64,000 nt of DNA from Allopusillimonas sp008369125 (lineage in GTDB: Bacteria; Pseudomonadota; Gammaproteobacteria; Burkholderiales; Burkholderiaceae_B). Below, one piece after another: positions 60,173-64,000 of this stretch (its first letter is position 1; every line of letters starts with the position of its first letter). A model generated the notes under the pieces. It was not told the DNA's origin and did no database searches. It saw nothing but the letters and a program-made list of their open reading frames with translations. The translations under genes and the position numbers were made by a program. The stretch is from the NCBI RefSeq assembly GCF_008369125.1, contig NZ_VOAY01000005.1:434001-498000 (forward strand), given 5' to 3'.

Positions 60173-60961
60173 ATGAAAAATGAAATAACGCACACCAAAA
60201 ACAGCGAGCCCGGCCAGGGCGTCCAGTCGGTGGAAGTGGGCCTGGCCCTGTTCCATATCCTGGCGCAACAGGGCACGGCCGTGGGTCTGTCTGATCTTGC
60301 CAGGCAGGCGGGCATGCATCGCGCCAAGGCGTATCGATATCTGATCAGCCTGGCGCGGGCAGGATGGGTGGTGCAAGACCCACAAACCAGTATGTACAGC
60401 GTGGGGCCGGCCATGCGGGATATGGCGCTGTCGTGGCTGGCAAATCAAGATCCCATCCGTCTGGCCAGCGCAGAAGCGCAGGCGCTCGCCCTGTCGGTGG
60501 GTGAAACGTGTTTTGTTGCGGTCATGGGGCAAAACGGCGCGACGGCGGTGCGGGTCTGCCAGCCGGGCCGGGCCATGTCCATTAGCGTCAATGAGGGTGC
60601 CACATTTGATGCGCGTTCGTCCGCGACAGGACGTGTGTTTGCCGCCTGGGGCGATGAGGCAAACCGGCAGCTTCCGGCGGCTTTGCGTCGCGAAGTTCGT
60701 TCTCAGGGCCTGGCCGTGGTCGAAGGCGATCACGTGGTTGGTATTAATGCGGTCAGTGCGCCGGTGTTTGATGCACAAGGGCATCTGGTGCTGGCACTGA
60801 CCCTGGTGGGGCCGGCGTCTTCGCTCGAGGCGAGCGCTGAGGGTACGGCGGCACAGGCCCTGCTGGCCGTGTGCCGCCGTATGTCGACAGCCCTGGGGTT
60901 TGACATCCTCACCACCCTACAGGCCAAAAACCCCTGCGGTGCCCACACACAAACCGTCTGA
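60173..60961 (+). CDS. IclR-family transcriptional regulator
   Basis: This 262-residue regulator has an N-terminal winged helix (QSVEVGLALFHILAQQGTAVGLSDLARQAGMHRAKAYRYL, quoted in part: LSDLARQAGMHRAKAYRYLI) and a C-terminal effector-binding GAF-like domain (ETCFVAVMGQNGATAVRVCQPG, DARSSATGRVFAAWG). IclR proteins often control aromatic-acid operons. It is divergent from the HmgA-like gene and probably controls it through the two palindromes between them. Confidence 0.92.
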   Translation: MKNEITHTKNSEPGQGVQSVEVGLALFHILAQQGTAVGLSDLARQAGMHRAKAYRYLISLARAGWVVQDPQTSMYSVGPAMRDMALSWLANQDPIRLASAEAQALALSVGETCFVAVMGQNGATAVRVCQPGRAMSISVNEGATFDARSSATGRVFAAWGDEANRQLPAALRREVRSQGLAVVEGDHVVGINAVSAPVFDAQGHLVLALTLVGPASSLEASAEGTAAQALLAVCRRMSTALGFDILTTLQAKNPCGAHTQTV

Positions 60962-61205
60962 GGCACTTCGGCGGGTTCCTGCTGCTGGCGACATAAATGC
61001 ATCACACACTTCACACGCAAGCCGGGTACCCGCAAGACGCTGTATAGCGATACGTTGTGGGCACCCTCCTATTACGCCGGCAGCTACGCGTTTTCGTGCG
61101 CAGACTACTTCGTTGACTGGCGTGAACCGGGCTCAGCCAGCGACCCATATCAGTCACGACAAATGTATAGAGCATGGCTTGCACACACGCTAGCTTTTGC
61201 CATGC

Positions 61206-61523
61206 CTAATCGTCCTCGTTGCCGCCATTGCGCTCGGGGTTGGGCGGAGTATGCGCCAGACCGGCCTTATCTTCTGACACGATACGATCCGCTTCGATAT
61301 CGTCGTTCAGGGGCTCATCGCCCGTATTTTCCACTTGCGCGCGCCCACCTGTATTGGCGCGGTCACTGTCGGTATCCGGGCCCTCGCCGATTGCGTCACT
61401 GCCAGAGTCTGACGAATCGCTGGGGCCAAACGCCGGCTGTGTAAGGCCGGTTTTCAGCAACGTGCCCTCTTCATCAACTTCGCGATCTTGCTGCGCCCGC
61501 TCGAACTCTTTATGGGTAACCAT
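61206..61523 (-). CDS. hypothetical acidic protein
   Basis: This 105-residue protein of unknown function is rich in Asp, Glu, Ser and Gly, with no cysteine and no membrane segment: SDSSDSGSDAIGEGPDTDSD in the middle and a C-terminal NGGNEDD. The composition suggests an intrinsically disordered protein. AGGAGCACATC just before the ATG at 61523 is a strong ribosome-binding site, which supports real translation. It follows the thpR gene (53 bp gap) on the same strand. Confidence 0.6.
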   Translation of the reverse strand: MVTHKEFERAQQDREVDEEGTLLKTGLTQPAFGPSDSSDSGSDAIGEGPDTDSDRANTGGRAQVENTGDEPLNDDIEADRIVSEDKAGLAHTPPNPERNGGNEDD

Positions 61524-61575
61524 GATGTGCTCCTGTTTGATGACCAACAGCACAGCAAGTGCAATGCCCGCCCCG

Positions 61576-62292
61576 TCAAACCAGGGGCACGCGAGCGATG
61601 ACTTTATAGTAAGAACCTGTTTCATGGGGCTGCGAAGCTACCAGCACGCATTGCTCGGGCTTCCAGGTAAAAGCCGGACGATGCAGTGCGCCAAGGTCAG
61701 CCAGGCCTGCGCGACGCAGCAGTGAAACGTGGGGACGAAACCCCACAGCCGTGCCACGCGGTCGTGTGTTAGTCGGCGCCCCGCGTGTTTGTGCTCGGCC
61801 TGTCTGTGTATCGCTTGTCTGTGTCTGGCCTGTATGTGGACCGCGTGTCTGTGCTTCGCGTGCTTGCTCGCTGCCTGTCGATGCCCCGCTTACCGCATGA
61901 CCATCCTGCTTTACGGCAATGGCAGGCTGCGGACGCTCCCACCCCAGAGTTTGAAGATTACGCCACAGCCCCTCGTACAGGGCATCGAGCCACTGCATGC
62001 ATTCGACATCATCGGCGCCTGGCCCCGCCCACACAATGCGCGGCCCCTGAAAGCGGCCGAATCGGCTCAAGACGACCTGGCCTGAAGGTGCCTGCCATGT
62101 GGGCGCCGCCTGCACTAGCTGCTGAACCCTGTTTTGGGGCGTGCTACCCAGAAACGCCAGCGTAAGGTGCAGCGTATCTTCGCGCATCATGCGCCCGCCA
62201 CAAAGTGCATGCGCGTCATGCACCCATGCCATCATGGTGCTGGCATCTTGCGGGGTGGGCCACAGGGCGAAAAAAAGACGTTGTGATTTCAT
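61576..62292 (-). CDS. thpR: RNA 2',3'-cyclic phosphodiesterase (ThpR/LigT family) with a repeat insertion
   Basis: This 238-residue 2H phosphoesterase hydrolyses RNA 2',3'-cyclic ends. The two catalytic H-x-(T/S)-x motifs are HLTLAFLG (His42, Thr44) and HVSLLRR (His188, Ser190). The family is normally about 175-190 residues. The excess is a Thr/Gln/Arg/Gly-rich insert at residues about 130-180 made of pentapeptide units such as AQTRG, TQTGR and TQTSD, coded by a 15-bp minisatellite. The ATG at 62292 is chosen over the one at 62328. Confidence 0.85.
   Translation of the reverse strand: MKSQRLFFALWPTPQDASTMMAWVHDAHALCGGRMMREDTLHLTLAFLGSTPQNRVQQLVQAAPTWQAPSGQVVLSRFGRFQGPRIVWAGPGADDVECMQWLDALYEGLWRNLQTLGWERPQPAIAVKQDGHAVSGASTGSEQAREAQTRGPHTGQTQTSDTQTGRAQTRGAPTNTRPRGTAVGFRPHVSLLRRAGLADLGALHRPAFTWKPEQCVLVASQPHETGSYYKVIARVPLV
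61783..61887 (-). repeat. 15-bp minisatellite inside thpR
   Basis: Seven successive 15-bp units can be laid out on the plus strand, each starting GC(C/G/T)TG and most containing a TGTSTGTG core. The first five (61783-61857) are clear and the last two are degenerate. The unit length keeps the reading frame and encodes pentapeptides. Confidence 0.8.
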
Positions 62293-62441
62293 ACGCTGAT
62301 TATCATGGGGATTACCCACCCTTTGCAATTCAGTTATCCCTCACTACACTGACCGCTTGCCGCAAGGCACGATGGCGGCGCAGCCTGCGCCTGTATTTGC
62401 GCCCAAAAGGCCATACCGCACCGGTGCCGCAATGCGGCTAA

Positions 62442-62468
62442 GCAGAAAAAGCAAAAAAAGCAAAAAAA
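62442..62468 (+). repeat. short A-tract tandem repeat upstream of argE
   Basis: Three 9-bp units, GCAGAAAAA then GCAAAAAAA twice, lie 39 bp before the argE start in the 214-bp gap between thpR and argE. Phased A-tracts 9 bp apart could bend DNA near the promoter, and the run is prone to slippage. Confidence 0.8.
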
Positions 62469-62506
62469 GCCGGCCCGTATACACATAACTACGGAGAATC
62501 TCTGCA

Positions 62507-63655
62507 GTGAAGCCTCAATCGCTCGAAATGATCACCCGCCTTGTCGGGTTCGATACCGTATCCCGTAACTCCAACCTCGAGCTCATCCATTACGTTCGCG
62601 ACTACCTCGCCACGCATGGCGTACAGAGCCATCTTGTGGCCAGCCCAGACGGTGCCAAAGCCAATTTGTTTGCCACAGTAGGCCCTCAAGTTGAAGGCGG
62701 CGTGGTCCTGTCAGGACACACAGACGTCGTACCCGTAGATGGCCAGCCCTGGACGACCGATCCCTTTACCGTTACCGAAAAAGACGGCCGCCTGTATGGC
62801 CGCGGCACGTGTGACATGAAGGCGTTTACGGCCGTTGGTCTGGCCATGGTGCCCGACTTTATCGCACGGGGACTGAAGCGGCCCATACACTTTGCGCTCA
62901 GCTACGACGAAGAGATAGGCTGCTTTGGCGCCCCCTCGATGATAGACAGGCTGGTCAGTGATATTCCCAAACCTTCGGCCGTAATCGTGGGCGAGCCTAC
63001 CAGCATGCGTTCCATCGTGGCGCACAAAGGCATTGCAGTATTGCGCACCACCGTCATCGGCCATGAGGCGCATTCCAGCCAGGTACAGCGCGGGGTAAGC
63101 GCCGTCATGACTGCCGCACGACTGGTGGCCTTCATCGAAGACATGATGGCCGAGAACAAGGCAAACGCCGACCCAGGCTGCACCTTTGTGCCGCCTTACA
63201 CCACGCTGCACGTAGGTGTCATGCAGGGCGGAACAGCCGTCAACATTATTTCGCGAGCATGTACGTTTAGCTGGGACATACGCACGTTGCCGGGCGACGA
63301 CTGGCATACGTACCTGACCCGGTTTCAGGCGTTCGCCAACACCCTGTTGCCAGCCATGCAAGCCATATCGCCCCAGGCGTCCATTACGACGGAAGTGCTC
63401 GCCGATGCACCACCGCTTCAGGACCAGGGTGGTGAGGCACAGGAACTGGTCTTTGACCTGTGCGGACATCGCCACACCGATGTGGTGCCCTATGCCGCCG
63501 AGGCCGGCCAGTTTCAGGAACGCGGCTTTGATGTGGTGCTGTGCGGCCCGGGCTCTATAGACCAGGCGCATCAGCCCGACGAATACATCGATATAGAACA
63601 GGTAAGCGCCTGCGAACAGTTCATGGAGAAACTGGCAGACCGCCTGGCAAACTAA
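62507..63655 (+). CDS. argE: acetylornithine deacetylase
   Basis: ArgE removes the acetyl group from N-acetylornithine in arginine synthesis. The 382-residue M20 metallopeptidase-family protein has the zinc-site motifs VVLSGHTDVVPVDGQPW and GRGTCDMKAF, the catalytic Glu pair in SYDEEIGCFGAPSMI, and late GPGSIDQAHQPDEYI with the last metal His. The start is GTG at 62507 with GGAGAAT 9 nt upstream. It might instead act on another N-acyl amino acid, because ABC oligopeptide-type genes follow, but the motif set is that of ArgE. Confidence 0.9.
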   Translation: MKPQSLEMITRLVGFDTVSRNSNLELIHYVRDYLATHGVQSHLVASPDGAKANLFATVGPQVEGGVVLSGHTDVVPVDGQPWTTDPFTVTEKDGRLYGRGTCDMKAFTAVGLAMVPDFIARGLKRPIHFALSYDEEIGCFGAPSMIDRLVSDIPKPSAVIVGEPTSMRSIVAHKGIAVLRTTVIGHEAHSSQVQRGVSAVMTAARLVAFIEDMMAENKANADPGCTFVPPYTTLHVGVMQGGTAVNIISRACTFSWDIRTLPGDDWHTYLTRFQAFANTLLPAMQAISPQASITTEVLADAPPLQDQGGEAQELVFDLCGHRHTDVVPYAAEAGQFQERGFDVVLCGPGSIDQAHQPDEYIDIEQVSACEQFMEKLADRLAN

Positions 63656-63697
63656 TAACACACCGACGGCAACGTCTTATAAGGCAGGAGACAAACA

Positions 63698-64000
63698 ATG
63701 AAACTGCAGAAACTTATCGGGCACACGGCAATCGCCGCCATGCTCGCACTGACCGCTGGCGCAGGCCACGCTGCTGAAGGCAAAACCTTCAAGTGGGCCT
63801 ACCAGGGCGACATGATGTCGCTGGACCCCATGTCACTGAACGAAACCTTTACATTGGGCCTGCAAGGCTGGTTTTACGAAACCCTTGCGGGCTACGACAA
63901 AGACCTGAAGCTAGTGCCCCAACTGGCTGAAAGTTGGGAAAACACAGAGCCCACCAAATGGGTGTTTCACCTGCGTAAAGGGGTCACCTTTCATAACGGC
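63698..64000 (+). CDS. ABC transporter substrate-binding protein, family 5 (oligopeptide type), N-terminal part
   Basis: The ATG at 63698 opens a frame that runs to the window end, so about 101 residues are visible. It starts with a signal peptide (LIGHTAIAAMLALTAGAGHA, cleavage near HAAEG). It continues with the family 5 start: KTFKWAYQGDMMSLDPMSLNE, FYETLAGYDKDLKLVPQLAESW and VFHLRKGVTFHNG. Such proteins deliver peptides, nickel or opines to an ABC importer. GGCAGGAG precedes the ATG. It follows argE by 42 bp. Confidence 0.9.
   Translation, partial: MKLQKLIGHTAIAAMLALTAGAGHAAEGKTFKWAYQGDMMSLDPMSLNETFTLGLQGWFYETLAGYDKDLKLVPQLAESWENTEPTKWVFHLRKGVTFHNG

Noticed and set aside
61055..61444. 129-codon plus-strand frame across the IclR downstream gap and the hypothetical gene
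   Set aside because: Its second half is antisense to the acidic hypothetical protein, which has a strong ribosome-binding site. Only the first part is mentioned as a possible transposase remnant.
62442..62468. A-rich tandem units considered as a CRISPR or phage-repeat trace
   Set aside because: Units are only 9 bp, uniform, and without spacers.

Overview
The window reads as a chromosomal segment of a betaproteobacterium, most likely Burkholderiales, family Alcaligenaceae (Bordetella / Achromobacter / Pusillimonas type). This rests on protein style and gene order: mlaFED-mlaA-mlaC, then an ABC exporter, bolA, murA and hisG; hisI-hisE-hinT-tatABC; petABC-sspA-sspB; an orphan Bug receptor; and many TRAP transporters. 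The genus is an inference and was not tested.

Layout. 1-3.0 kb: a fatty-acid beta-oxidation pair on the minus strand (fused 3-hydroxyacyl-CoA dehydrogenase/enoyl-CoA hydratase and a thiolase cut by the window edge). 3.2-4.0 kb: a RAYT-family protein that seems to have lost its catalytic residues. 4.3-10.6 kb: gltBD. 10.6-14.4 kb: Mla phospholipid transport genes. 14.5-16.1 kb: a YadGH-like ABC exporter. 16.1-23.4 kb: bolA-murA and a nearly continuous his operon (G-D-B-H-A-F-I-E, no hisC). 23.4-25.5 kb: hinT and tatABC. 25.5-28 kb: a DegS-like protease, a Nif3-like protein and mscL. 28-32.3 kb: the cytochrome bc1 operon and sspAB.

From 32.5 kb the content is accessory: a Bug receptor, a glyoxalase-fold protein, a Tat-exported GMC dehydrogenase pair and a ribbon-helix-helix protein. 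At 37.1 kb a tRNA-Thr(UGU) is followed by a Fur-box-associated sigma factor / anti-sigma / TonB receptor trio. The far end of the trio carries a degraded copy of the tRNA 3' end and its terminator (41.76-41.83 kb). That copy abuts a toxin gene that breaks off after 27 codons, with its antitoxin gene still intact. This looks like a small iron-uptake islet at a tRNA gene.

Between 42.4 and 50.6 kb lies a catabolic cluster: amidase, TRAP transporter, possible RidA-type deaminase, asparaginase-like amidohydrolase and TtuC-like dehydrogenase, with a divergent LysR gene. I do not recognise it as a described pathway. At 50.6-53.9 kb are an acetyltransferase and two MFS exporters. At 54-61 kb a second regulated set (LysR, TRAP transporter, MaiA-like GST, HmgA-like dioxygenase, IclR) suggests uptake and ring cleavage of an aromatic acid. 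The window ends with a hypothetical acidic protein, a ThpR/LigT-type RNA phosphodiesterase carrying a 15-bp minisatellite, argE, and the start of an oligopeptide-type ABC binding protein.

One tRNA gene was found. No rRNA gene, CRISPR array, intact insertion sequence or integrase was seen.
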